Shown here one piece after another: positions 53,330-62,456 of a DNA stretch of 64,000 bases. Where the stretch lies: the NCBI RefSeq assembly GCF_012911865.1, contig NZ_JAAXYH010000001.1, positions 1 through 64,000 on the forward strand. Reading direction: 5' to 3'. Position 1 is the first letter of the stretch. Every line of letters starts with the position of its first letter. Both the position numbers and the translations under genes were made by a program. The notes under the pieces were generated by a model, which saw only the letters and a list, made by a program, of their open reading frames with translations, had not been told where the DNA came from and did no database searches. This stretch comes from Shewanella salipaludis. GTDB taxonomy: Bacteria > Pseudomonadota > Gammaproteobacteria > Enterobacterales > Shewanellaceae.

Positions 53330-53478
53330 GATGACACTCCTTGGCGTCGGCACCTGTCATAGTGCCGTGACGCGGCTAAAGGTTGTATGCAAACTTTTCA
53401 GCTCCTTGGCGGTGGCCGGGAGCTTGTCAGAAAGGCGCGCTAATACTCTGAACAAGATTAGAAGTTGATATGACATTT

Positions 53479-54837
53479 TTACAGGTCGATATGGCATTTT
53501 CTTACCAGGCGGTAGAAGGTGGTCCGTGAAATGTTCAGTTCTCTGGCGGCCGCCGAGATGTTGTGATTGTTGCGCTCTATGGCCCTGAGCAACACTTCCG
53601 TGTCTATCACTGTGCGCTGTTCGGCCAGATTGGCCCCCGAGTATTCTTTGCTGTGACCGGCGATCCCCAGGGCGCTCTCAGTGATGCGGGGAGTGTCCGA
53701 CATCACCACGGCTCTTTGAATACGGTTCTTCATTTCGCGGATATTGCCAGGCCAGTCGTAAGCTTGCATGGCCTGGATGGCCGAGGGTGAGAAGTGAAAT
53801 TCGGCGTCAGCCGGGGTGCATTCTTTGAGTATGATGTTGGCCAGCAGCATTATGTCTTCCTGGTATTCTCTCAGGCTCGGCATGTGTAACCGCAAGATAT
53901 TGATCCTGTGGTAGAGATCTTCACGAAATCGGCCTTCTTCTATGGCGGTTTCCAGGTTCTGATGGGTCGCGAAAATGATGCGGCAATCGACCTCTATCGG
54001 CTGGCTGCCACCTATCCTCTCTATGGTACAGTCTTCGATGAACTGCAACAGGTTGACCTGCAACTCTATGGGCAAGTCGGCGATCTCATCCAGAAACAGG
54101 GTCCCCTTGTGGGCCCTCTCTATGTGGCCGAGATAACGCTGATCGGCACCCGTGAAGGCCCCTTTCTCGTGACCGAACAGCGCCGAATGGATCAGGCTGG
54201 GGGGCAGGGCGCCGCAGTTAACCGAGATCATGGGACCGGCGTGGCGGGCAGACAAGGCATGGATCCATCTGGCGCACAGGCCCTTACCCGTTCCGGTTTC
54301 ACCGCTGAGCAAGATAGTGTTATCGACATAGGCTACGCGTTCGATCTTGGCATTCAAATCGCGGATCAGTTTGCCCTTGCCCAATAGCGGTGGCAGGGTT
54401 GCCGCCGTGATGCTGCTGTTGCCCGTCGGCGGCATGAGTTCTGCCATACCATTGGCGTGACCCAAGGTGTGGTCCAGCCTATGCCAGTCGAGTGGCAGAT
54501 GATGATAATCGATGAAATATTCGGGCAACGAATGGCGAAATTTGGTTGTGTTGTTACAGGGGGTCGAAGTAATGGCGACCCATTGCATTGTGTGACCTGC
54601 ATGCTTGAGGCGGGTGATGGTCGAAAATACCTGTGTCTGGCATGTCGGGGTGAGCTGGGCAATGGCAACATGGATTGGGTATTGTTTTGCCAATGTCATG
54701 GCACAGTCGACACTGGTTGCAGTGAGGCAATGCCAGTTATGATGAGCAAGTTCGGAGGCTATGTCTGTTATTTGTTGCCCCAGTTCCAATATGAGCAAGT
54801 AACGGGGCCGACATGATTTCTTAGCACTCTTGGTCAT
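53479..54837 (-). CDS. sigma-54 activator with degenerate receiver
   Basis: A 452-residue enhancer-binding protein. The N-terminal domain resembles a receiver, but the phospho-Asp position in VAIAQLTPT is Gln61 and the acidic pair is missing, so it should not be phosphorylated in the usual way; the plan recalls Vibrio VpsR. The AAA+ domain is complete: Walker A GETGTGKG, GAFTGADQ near 225 for sigma-54 contact, Walker B GTLFLDEI, and the R-finger region. A Fis-type HTH ends the protein (SAAARELNISRTTFYRLVRK). ATG 54837 is chosen with AGGTG upstream. Targets unknown; a sigma-54-like promoter lies before the RND operon. Confidence 0.92.
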   Translation of the reverse strand: MTKSAKKSCRPRYLLILELGQQITDIASELAHHNWHCLTATSVDCAMTLAKQYPIHVAIAQLTPTCQTQVFSTITRLKHAGHTMQWVAITSTPCNNTTKFRHSLPEYFIDYHHLPLDWHRLDHTLGHANGMAELMPPTGNSSITAATLPPLLGKGKLIRDLNAKIERVAYVDNTILLSGETGTGKGLCARWIHALSARHAGPMISVNCGALPPSLIHSALFGHEKGAFTGADQRYLGHIERAHKGTLFLDEIADLPIELQVNLLQFIEDCTIERIGGSQPIEVDCRIIFATHQNLETAIEEGRFREDLYHRINILRLHMPSLREYQEDIMLLANIILKECTPADAEFHFSPSAIQAMQAYDWPGNIREMKNRIQRAVVMSDTPRITESALGIAGHSKEYSGANLAEQRTVIDTEVLLRAIERNNHNISAAARELNISRTTFYRLVRKCHIDL

Positions 54838-55061
54838 GAGACACCTAAATAGAATAAACAATCATCCATGAGTGATGTTATTTGAATGTCCTAATTCTAG
54901 GAGACAGGGTGGGATCTCTCAAGCCGGACCGGCGTATGATGCATGCTTTAAAGCTCAGCAAGCCAGTCCATCCGAGCCAGGGGTGGCAGACGCTGCAGGG
55001 GAATGGACACCAGTCGTCTCTGCAGCGCATAGTCGTTGTTCCCTGCGACTCAAGGCCTATT

Positions 55062-55119
55062 GCAAGGTCTAGCGCAAGGTCTAGCGCCAGCGCTTATTGC
55101 AAGCCCTTATTGCAAGCCC
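55062..55119. repeat. two adjacent tandem duplications (12 bp x2, 13 bp x2)
   Basis: GCAAGGTCTAGC twice at 55062-55085, then TTATTGCAAGCCC twice at 55094-55119. The second copy of the latter contains the stop and last codons of the hydrolase gene. Confidence 0.8.
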
Positions 55120-56003
55120 TGGTACAGGGTCTCAATCCACTGCTCTTCAGAGACAAATTGCCAGCCCCAGTCCTTCCAGGGAGCGGGTATGCCTTGGGCC
55201 TTTAGCTGGGTAAGACTCTGACCCGCTTGCAATTGTTGTTGCATCCAGGCAATGCTTTCATCGAGCATGAGCTTGAAGCGCTGCAGATCGGCTTTGGTGG
55301 CAAGCTCGCCATGCCCGGGGATCACTTGGGTCGTGTCACTTAGCAGTGTTAACACCTGAGCGACATTATCCCGATAACCGCCAACAGAGCCGCCGGCATC
55401 GAGATCTATGTAGGGAAATCTATCCTTGAAAAACAGATCCCCCATGTGCACCAGGCTTTTGTCATCCCACAACACTATGCTGTCACCATCCGTGTGGCCG
55501 GGGCCCAAATACATGACCTGCAGGGTATCGCCGTTGAAATGCACACCGATGTGTTGATCATAGGTGATGACGGGCAGAGCCGAGGCCGGCAGCTTATTGT
55601 CGGCGGCCAGACGTTTGAGCACATTGTGGTGAGCCATGATGGTGGCCTGTTGCCCAAAATGGCCATTGCCCCCCGTATGATCCCCATGATAGTGGGTGTT
55701 TATCACATACCTGGGGGCGCCGGGTTGGATGTTGGCCAGAGCGCGACTTATCTTGTCGGCCAGAGGGGCAAACTGATCGTCTATGATGAGTATCCCGTCT
55801 TTGCCGGCACTGACGCCTATGTTGCCGCCGGCACCTATGAACAGATAACTTGTGTCTGTGAGCCTGGTCGCCTTGATCTCAACCTTGGCAAAACTGTCGT
55901 CGGCGGCGTGCAGGTTCAGGCTGACGCAGAGGGGAAGACAGAGACTGGACAAGCGCAAGAAGCGGCCTGGGGGGAAGGTGAAGAGACGAATGACACTGTG
56001 CAT
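55107..56003 (-). CDS. exported metallo-beta-lactamase-fold hydrolase
   Basis: A 298-residue periplasmic MBL-fold protein. A signal peptide ends near residue 33 (LNLHAAD). Metal ligands: HYHGDH near 104-109, the His in GPGHTDGD near 180, Asp in HMGDLFF, and His in IPGHGE near 245. Such proteins include quinoprotein-relay hydrolases and B-type beta-lactamase relatives; no specific substrate can be named, and it lacks the Cys expected in subclass B1 carbapenemases at the GHT site. GAGG precedes the ATG by 8 nt. It ends inside a tandem duplication. Confidence 0.85.
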   Translation of the reverse strand: MHSVIRLFTFPPGRFLRLSSLCLPLCVSLNLHAADDSFAKVEIKATRLTDTSYLFIGAGGNIGVSAGKDGILIIDDQFAPLADKISRALANIQPGAPRYVINTHYHGDHTGGNGHFGQQATIMAHHNVLKRLAADNKLPASALPVITYDQHIGVHFNGDTLQVMYLGPGHTDGDSIVLWDDKSLVHMGDLFFKDRFPYIDLDAGGSVGGYRDNVAQVLTLLSDTTQVIPGHGELATKADLQRFKLMLDESIAWMQQQLQAGQSLTQLKAQGIPAPWKDWGWQFVSEEQWIETLYQGLQ

Positions 56004-56065
56004 TGGAAGACCTCAGAGAGATTGATGATTGTGGTATCAGCTTAATTTAGTTCGAAATGTGGCAT

Positions 56066-56092
56066 AAAAAAAGCTGCATGAGCAGCCTTTTT
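56066..56092 (-). terminator. terminator of the RND operon
   Basis: GGCTGC-TCAT-GCAGC on the minus strand followed by seven T, about 35 nt after the last RND gene. Confidence 0.88.
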
Positions 56093-56101
56093 TATTCCTG
56101 A

Positions 56102-56134
56102 ACATCATCCGGACATCGTCCGGACATCATTGGG
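56102..56134. repeat. 11-bp tandem repeat, three units, at the RND stop
   Basis: ACATCATCCGG, ACATCGTCCGG, ACATCATTGGG. The last unit contains the stop codon of the second RND gene. Confidence 0.75.
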
Positions 56135-59100
56135 TCCATGGCAGCCAGCGGCGGGCTCTGTTATCGGCCTGACCCAGGGCGATAGCGGCGCCATGGCGCA
56201 TGCGGTATAGGCTCTGGTAGCACAGGGGCACCAGATACAAACTGGTGACAGTAGAGAAGGTCAGGCCCCCTATGATGGCTATCGCCATAGGGGAGTAGGG
56301 AGGACCGCCGCCACCTATCTGGGTATCGCCCATGGCCAGGGGCACCAAGCCGAGTACCGTGGTGCCGACCGTCATCAGCACGGGCCGCAAACGCGTGATA
56401 CACACAGTGCTTATGGTCTTGGAGAGGGTCTCGAGTGGCGGCGACATCTGATTGATCTGATCCACCAGCACTATGCCGTTGTTGACCACTATGCCCATCA
56501 GGATCAATATGCCTATCATGGCCATCACAGACACGGGCGTACCTGTCAGCAGCAGTGCCCAGAAAACCCCGGTTATCGAGAAGAGTATCGAGGTGATGAT
56601 GGCCGTCGGCAGCAACAAGGATTCGAACAAGGCGGCCATGACTATGTAGATCATGGCGATTGCCAAGATCATATTGGTTGCCATCACGGCTTGATCTTCA
56701 TCCTGGCGCTGGAAACCGCCCCGCAGCGAATAGTCGTAACCCTGGGGGAAGTTGACCGCAGCCATCACCTGCTTGATGTGCTTTTGCGCCTCTTCCGTGG
56801 TGAGATTTTCCAGGTTAGCCCCTATGGAGAGCGAGGTCTGGCGATTGTAATGCCTTATGGTATCGAAGCGCGGGGTTATCGAGATATCGGCCAGGTTGTC
56901 CAGGGTATAGACCCGGTCGCCTATGCGTGCCAGCGGCAGCTGCTTGAGCCGTTCCAGCGATGCCTGCCAACGTTTGTCGTAGGCCAGTTCTATCCGCAAC
57001 TCGCCATTGGGATCGTGGCGGAAGGAGCGCAGCGGCGAGCCGCGCAGTGCCATGGAGATGGCCGAGGCGACCTGATCCAGTTTAAGATCCAGCCTGGCGG
57101 CCATCTGCCGGTCGATACGCACTATCACTTCCTGCTGGGCGCCACTGATCTCGGAGCGGACATCCTCCAGGCCTGTAATGTTTGCCAGCAGGGGGATCAC
57201 TTGCTCGCTCAGGCGGATGAGTTCCGTGGTCGAGCGTCCTGTGAGGGTGACTCTGATTCCCTGGTTTTCATTTCCCCAACCTATCTGTGGCTTGGCGATG
57301 GAAAACTTGGGAAAACCCTCGCGAATGGATTTTTTCAGCTCGGCCAGATCTATCTCTATATCCTTCTGCAACAACAGGGTCGATTGACCGCTGTCGGGCG
57401 AGTAGTAACTGTAGACAGAGTCGATGTGGAACTTCTCCTTGTTGCCGTAGAGATAGTCTTCCATCTTATTGATCATGGCCTGAGTGACCTCGAGGCTGTG
57501 GCGTCCCTCGACATTGTAATTGATGTAGATCCGCTCCTTACTCTGGCTGTCCTGTTGATCTTTTTGTACAAACTTCAGCGGGATGCCGGTCGAGGCCAGG
57601 ATCAGGACGGCGATGGCACCGCTGCGCCAGGGCCGCGCCAGGATCCAGTCCAGGCTGACATGGTAGAAATGTTCCAGCCTGCTCGCCTTGGTCTGCGGGA
57701 CGATCTTGAAGTGGAACTTGGTCAGCATCAACGGCAGCAATGTCTTGGCAACCAGCAGGGAGGCGGCCAGCGAGATGCAGATGGCAATGGCCACGTGCTC
57801 GAGGAAGATGGTCAGCTCCACCTTGACGCCGACGATATTGGGCAGGAACACTATGGCCGTGGTCAGGGTACCCGCCAACACCGCCAGGGCGACTTTATCC
57901 ACCCCTGTGAGCACGGCATCCTCGCCGTTGCCTGTGTGGCCTTGTTTCTCCTGCAAGACACTCTCGGTCACCACCACGGCATTATCGATCAACATGCCGA
58001 TGGCGAGCAGCAGCCCCATCATGGAGAGGATATTCAGGCTGTAACCGAGGAAATACATGCCCGCCAGCGTCATGCAGATGGAGATGGGGACGGATGACAC
58101 TACTATCAGGGTCATCTTGAAGTTACGCAGGAACAGATAGAGCACGGCGAACGACAGCAGGGCACCTATGAGACCGGAAAACAGCAGATCCTTGAGTGAA
58201 GATTTGACCCCATGGGCCTGATCTTCCATGATAAACAGCTTGATCCCCTGGAATTGCTGATCTTGTTTTATCTGCTCTATCAGCTTATTCACCCTGTCGG
58301 ATACTTCGACCAGATTGGCACCTGACTCCTTGAAGACATCCAGACCCACGGCATATTTTTGATCCAGATGACGGCCTTCGATGCGTTCCGGCAGGGCATA
58401 CTGGACCCTGGCTATGTCACCCAGGGTGATCCCCGGGATCAGCACCAGGGCGGTGATGTCTTCCAGACTGCGAAACTCCCCCTTGGGTGAGACCTGGTAG
58501 ACGGTGGCATCGGCCCTCAGGGTGCCGGCGCTGACCACGAAGTTTTCCCCGGCCAAGCGTTGCTGTATATCCGCGGCCGACAAGCCGCTGGCCGCCAATT
58601 TGTCGGCATCCAGGCGTATTTCTATCTGCTTTTGTTCTACGCCGTAGAGGGTTACCTTGGAGACCCCTTCGACCCTTTCCAGCGGCCGCTTGAGCTGCTT
58701 GTCGAGCAGATCGAAGGCGCCCGAGAGCTCCCGCTCGCTGGAGATACGTATGGTCAGAATCGGCATGTCGGCGGTGCTGAATTGCATGATCAGCACGCGC
58801 TCGACATCCTTGGGCAACAGGTGCCTAACGGCATCTATCTTCTCCCTGGCCTCCAGGCTCTTGGTGGCGACATTCTCGCCCCATTTCATGTTGAGCTGGA
58901 TCTCGGCACCGTCCTGGCTCGACTTGGATTTCAGCTCGTCTATGCCGCCCATGGTTGCCAGTGATTCTTCCAGCACCTTGGTGATGTCACGCTCGACCTC
59001 GGCAGGGGTCGAACCCTTGTAGGGGACTTGTACCATGATCTGAGGTATGTCGATCCCGGGCAGCATCTCCAGTGGCAGTAGGCGGCTGGCCGCCAGGCCG

Positions 59101-59171
59101 AACAGGAGTATGGCGACAAAAAACATGCTGGTGGTCACAGGGCGTTTAATCGCCAAACGGGTCAGGTTCAT
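56127..59171 (-). CDS. RND efflux permease 2 (AcrB/MdtC-like)
   Basis: An inner-membrane proton-driven drug or metabolite exporter of the HAE-RND family, 1014 residues. Opening MNLTRLAIKRPVTTSMFFVA, twelve helices in the two-fold 1+5 and 1+5 plan, two large periplasmic loops, and the helix-4 segment GLLLAIGMLIDNAVVVTE, which carries the Asp of the proton relay. It starts inside the stop of the preceding RND gene (4-bp overlap), so equal synthesis is likely. Substrates unknown. Confidence 0.93.
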   Translation of the reverse strand: MNLTRLAIKRPVTTSMFFVAILLFGLAASRLLPLEMLPGIDIPQIMVQVPYKGSTPAEVERDITKVLEESLATMGGIDELKSKSSQDGAEIQLNMKWGENVATKSLEAREKIDAVRHLLPKDVERVLIMQFSTADMPILTIRISSERELSGAFDLLDKQLKRPLERVEGVSKVTLYGVEQKQIEIRLDADKLAASGLSAADIQQRLAGENFVVSAGTLRADATVYQVSPKGEFRSLEDITALVLIPGITLGDIARVQYALPERIEGRHLDQKYAVGLDVFKESGANLVEVSDRVNKLIEQIKQDQQFQGIKLFIMEDQAHGVKSSLKDLLFSGLIGALLSFAVLYLFLRNFKMTLIVVSSVPISICMTLAGMYFLGYSLNILSMMGLLLAIGMLIDNAVVVTESVLQEKQGHTGNGEDAVLTGVDKVALAVLAGTLTTAIVFLPNIVGVKVELTIFLEHVAIAICISLAASLLVAKTLLPLMLTKFHFKIVPQTKASRLEHFYHVSLDWILARPWRSGAIAVLILASTGIPLKFVQKDQQDSQSKERIYINYNVEGRHSLEVTQAMINKMEDYLYGNKEKFHIDSVYSYYSPDSGQSTLLLQKDIEIDLAELKKSIREGFPKFSIAKPQIGWGNENQGIRVTLTGRSTTELIRLSEQVIPLLANITGLEDVRSEISGAQQEVIVRIDRQMAARLDLKLDQVASAISMALRGSPLRSFRHDPNGELRIELAYDKRWQASLERLKQLPLARIGDRVYTLDNLADISITPRFDTIRHYNRQTSLSIGANLENLTTEEAQKHIKQVMAAVNFPQGYDYSLRGGFQRQDEDQAVMATNMILAIAMIYIVMAALFESLLLPTAIITSILFSITGVFWALLLTGTPVSVMAMIGILILMGIVVNNGIVLVDQINQMSPPLETLSKTISTVCITRLRPVLMTVGTTVLGLVPLAMGDTQIGGGGPPYSPMAIAIIGGLTFSTVTSLYLVPLCYQSLYRMRHGAAIALGQADNRARRWLPWTQ

Positions 59172-62100
59172 AGCGCGCTCCCTGTGGCGTCAGCCAGGTC
59201 AGCGGAGGATGCCTGGACGCTATCGTCTTTGCGAGCGTACTGCTTACGATCAAATAAGGCGTATAACACGGGCAGTACCACCAGGGTCAGCAGGGTCGAG
59301 AAACTCAGGCCGAAGATCACTGTGATGGCCATGGGGGCGCGAACTTCCGCACCGTCGCCCAGGCCCAATGCCATGGGTAACAGCCCCAGGGTCGTGGTCA
59401 GCGTCGTCATCATGATGGGTCGCAGTCGGGTGTGGGCCGCCTGGCTGATGGCGTCGAGTTTCATGACCCCCTCGGCGCGCAGCTGGTTGATCCTGTCAAC
59501 CAGGACTATGGCGTTGTTGACCACTATCCCCGCCAGCATGATGAGACCTATGAACACCACCACGCTCAGGTGGGTTTGGGTGATAAATAGCCCGAGCACA
59601 CTGCCGCCGACGGCCATGGGCACGGCTATCAGGATCAGCAGTGGGTGCAACAGTGACTCGAACTGGCTCGCCATCACCAGGTAGACGAGGAATACAGCCA
59701 GTATCAGCGCGATTTTCAGCGACTGAAACGAATGCTCCATCTCTTCATTCTGACCGCCGAAACGTGCCTGTACCGAGGTTGGCAGGCGCTGCTGGGCCAG
59801 TATCTGCCTGGCCTGGATGACGGCGTCGCTGAGATCGCCGTGGGCCAAATTGGCCGAGACTATGGCGACCCGCTGTTGGCTGATGCGGTTGATTGCCGAA
59901 GGACCCAGTTGCAGGCTGACATCGGCAACGGCGCTCAGGGGGATGGGCTGGGTGCTGTTGGGGTTGATGATCATGGCGTCTATGTCGCTGACCTGATCCC
60001 TTTCCTCCAGTTCGCTGCGCACCAGGATGTCGACCTTGCGATCTTTGACTGTGTACTGGCTGGCGACCGTGCCACCGATACGCTGGGCGATACGCCCGGC
60101 CACGGTGGGCGCATCCATGCCGAGTGCCGCGAGACGGGCGTGATCGAAGCGTATGCTCAGTTCAGGCTGGCCGTCGCGCAGGCTGGTGTTCACATCGGCA
60201 AATCTATCCGACTCGGACAAGGCCGAGACCAAGGCATCGGCACTGTGCTTGAGCTGGGCCAGATCATAGCCCGAGAGCTCGATTTCCAGTGGCGTCTTGA
60301 AACTGAATAACTCGGGATGTTCTATCTTGGCTTCGAGTTCGGGAATGCGCTTGGCGGTAGTGCGCAGCACCTGGCTGACGGCGTCGAAGGCCTGATGGTC
60401 GGCCAGCACCACCTGCAATCTGCCCCAGTTCTCGCCGCCTCTGCTGGTGTCAGAGGTCATCAAGCCGCCGCTGCCCGCCTGGCTATAGGCGTGCTTGACG
60501 TCGCTTCTGTCCTTAATAGACAAGGCCAACTGTTGCAATACCCTGTCCGTGACTGTGACTTCTGTGCCGGGTGGCAGCAGAATTTCCACATAGAACTCGC
60601 CTTGATTCATCGGCGGGATCAGTTCCATTCCGAGCCGCGGCAGCAGGGCTATGGCCCCCAGAGTGACGGCGATGGCCAGGCTCAGGGTGAGTTTCTGCCG
60701 GCGCAGCGCCACCGCCAACAACTTGTGGTAGAGGCGCTCCAGGCCGTGATAAACGGCGTTGAAGGCACTGCTTAGGGGGCGCATCAGCAGGCCGCTTAAC
60801 CAGGAGAGCAGGCGACCGAGCAGCAGTGTCAGGGTCAAGAGCGCATTGGGCAAATAGCTGAACAGCAGCAGTATGGGGAAAGAAAATACCGTGGCGCTAT
60901 AATGTTTCAGTTTAGCCATTCGGGTCTGGGGCATTGCCTTGGGGGCCTTGGCCAGGAGGGGGGGCAGCAGGTTGAAGCCTTCTCTGGAGGCCAACATGGG
61001 AATAGAGGTCAGCGCGACCAGCAAGGAGGCCAGCAGGGCGAAGGTCACTGTCAGCGCCTGATCCGAGAACAGGGCACCGGCGATGCCGTCGACAAATACC
61101 AGCGGCACGAACACCGCCAGTGTGGTCAAGGTGGAGGCGAAAATGGCCCCGGCTACTTCCTTGGTACCTGTTACCGCAGCGTCTTTCTTGCTCATGCCCT
61201 CGCTGCGGCACCTGTCGATGTTTTCCAACACGACTATGGCGTTATCCACCAAGAGGCCAACCGCCAGCGCTATGCCGCCCAGGGACATGATATTCAGGCT
61301 GATGCCGGAAAAATACATCATGTTGAAGGTGGCGATGACAGAAAAGGGGATCGAAATGGAGATGATCAGGGTCGGAATGATGTCACGCAGGAAGAGATAG
61401 ATCACCAGCATGGACAAGAGGCTGCCGATGAGCGCCGAGGAGGTGACTTCACTGACGGCGCTCTCGATAAACTCAGATTGATCATAGATGACCTTAAGTT
61501 CAGATACCGCCGGATCTTGATTGATTTTGACGAGCTCATCCCGCAGCTTATTGGCCACGGCCACAGTATTGGCGTCACCTTCCTTGTAGATGGCCAGTTC
61601 TATGGACTCCTGGCTGCCGATACGGGTCACATCGCTGCGCTCCTTATAGGCATCGGTGATCTCGGCGACTTCGAACAGCCTGACCAGGGTCTGGCCATCG
61701 CGATAGACTATGACCTGTCCCAGTTCCTGCAATGAGCTGAATTGGTTCAGGGTACGCACCAAGTATTCCTTGTCGCCCTGAATGACCTTACCGGCGGACA
61801 AGTTGATATTTTCTTCGGCAATACGCGTCTTGATCAGGTCGGCATTGAGGTTCAGCTGGGCCAGTTTATCCTGATTGAGCTGGATATGGACTTCCTGCTC
61901 CAGGCCTCCGGACAGCCTGACTGCCGCGACTCCGGAAAGGGCCTCGAGGCGACGTTTGAGCTCCTCTTCCGCATAGGTACGCATCTGCTTCAGCTGGGGT
62001 TCGCTGGCATCGGGCACGGAAAGCGCCAGACGCATGATGGGATCCAGATTGGGGTTGAAGCGCAGCAGCAGGGGCTTCTTGATGTCCAACGGCAGGGCTA

Positions 62101-62443
62101 TGGTATCCAATTTCTCACGGACCTCCAGGCTCGCCATGTCCATGTTGGTGCCCCATTCGAATTCCAGCACCACATCCGACATGCCGGAGCGGGAAATCGA
62201 CGAGATCTTACGCAGTCCCTTGACCACGCCGACGGCTTCTTCGACGGGTTTGGAAATGAGTTGTTCCACTTCGACCGGCGCGGCGCCTTCATAGGAGGTG
62301 CGGATCGTCAGTGTGGGGTAGCTCAGGTCCGGCAGGAGTTTCACCGCAAGGCGGGAGAAACCGACCATGCCGAACAAGATGATGGCCAGCATGAACATCC
62401 ACACTGTCACCGGCCGTTTCACGGATGTGCTGATTAAAGACAT
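59168..62443 (-). CDS. RND efflux permease 1 (AcrB/MdtB-like)
   Basis: An RND transporter of 1091 residues, about 50-80 longer than usual; the excess lies around residues 480-570, between the helix 6 region and the cytoplasmic helix, with an added hydrophobic segment (FSFPILLLFSYLPNALLTLTLLLG, quoted here only in part: LLLFSYLPNALL). The helix-4 segment GGIALAVGLLVDNAIVVLEN carries the proton-relay Asp. Start MSLISTSVKRPVTVWMFMLA is typical. Followed by the second RND gene; preceded by the adaptor gene 13 nt upstream. Confidence 0.93.
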   Translation of the reverse strand: MSLISTSVKRPVTVWMFMLAIILFGMVGFSRLAVKLLPDLSYPTLTIRTSYEGAAPVEVEQLISKPVEEAVGVVKGLRKISSISRSGMSDVVLEFEWGTNMDMASLEVREKLDTIALPLDIKKPLLLRFNPNLDPIMRLALSVPDASEPQLKQMRTYAEEELKRRLEALSGVAAVRLSGGLEQEVHIQLNQDKLAQLNLNADLIKTRIAEENINLSAGKVIQGDKEYLVRTLNQFSSLQELGQVIVYRDGQTLVRLFEVAEITDAYKERSDVTRIGSQESIELAIYKEGDANTVAVANKLRDELVKINQDPAVSELKVIYDQSEFIESAVSEVTSSALIGSLLSMLVIYLFLRDIIPTLIISISIPFSVIATFNMMYFSGISLNIMSLGGIALAVGLLVDNAIVVLENIDRCRSEGMSKKDAAVTGTKEVAGAIFASTLTTLAVFVPLVFVDGIAGALFSDQALTVTFALLASLLVALTSIPMLASREGFNLLPPLLAKAPKAMPQTRMAKLKHYSATVFSFPILLLFSYLPNALLTLTLLLGRLLSWLSGLLMRPLSSAFNAVYHGLERLYHKLLAVALRRQKLTLSLAIAVTLGAIALLPRLGMELIPPMNQGEFYVEILLPPGTEVTVTDRVLQQLALSIKDRSDVKHAYSQAGSGGLMTSDTSRGGENWGRLQVVLADHQAFDAVSQVLRTTAKRIPELEAKIEHPELFSFKTPLEIELSGYDLAQLKHSADALVSALSESDRFADVNTSLRDGQPELSIRFDHARLAALGMDAPTVAGRIAQRIGGTVASQYTVKDRKVDILVRSELEERDQVSDIDAMIINPNSTQPIPLSAVADVSLQLGPSAINRISQQRVAIVSANLAHGDLSDAVIQARQILAQQRLPTSVQARFGGQNEEMEHSFQSLKIALILAVFLVYLVMASQFESLLHPLLILIAVPMAVGGSVLGLFITQTHLSVVVFIGLIMLAGIVVNNAIVLVDRINQLRAEGVMKLDAISQAAHTRLRPIMMTTLTTTLGLLPMALGLGDGAEVRAPMAITVIFGLSFSTLLTLVVLPVLYALFDRKQYARKDDSVQASSADLADATGSAL

Positions 62444-62456
62444 AAGGCTGGCTCCG

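Noticed and set aside
53340..53380. Sigma-54 promoter before the DsbA-like gene
   Set aside because: CGGCACTATGACAGGTGCC has GG, but the bases 10 nt further on are GG rather than GC; it is only an inverted repeat.
56691..58097. 468-codon plus-strand frame opposite RND permease 2
   Set aside because: Shadow frame of a well-supported RND gene; no family resemblance, Gln/His-rich composition typical of antisense frames. The same applies to long frames at 5449-6417, 26602-27762 and 28918-29787.
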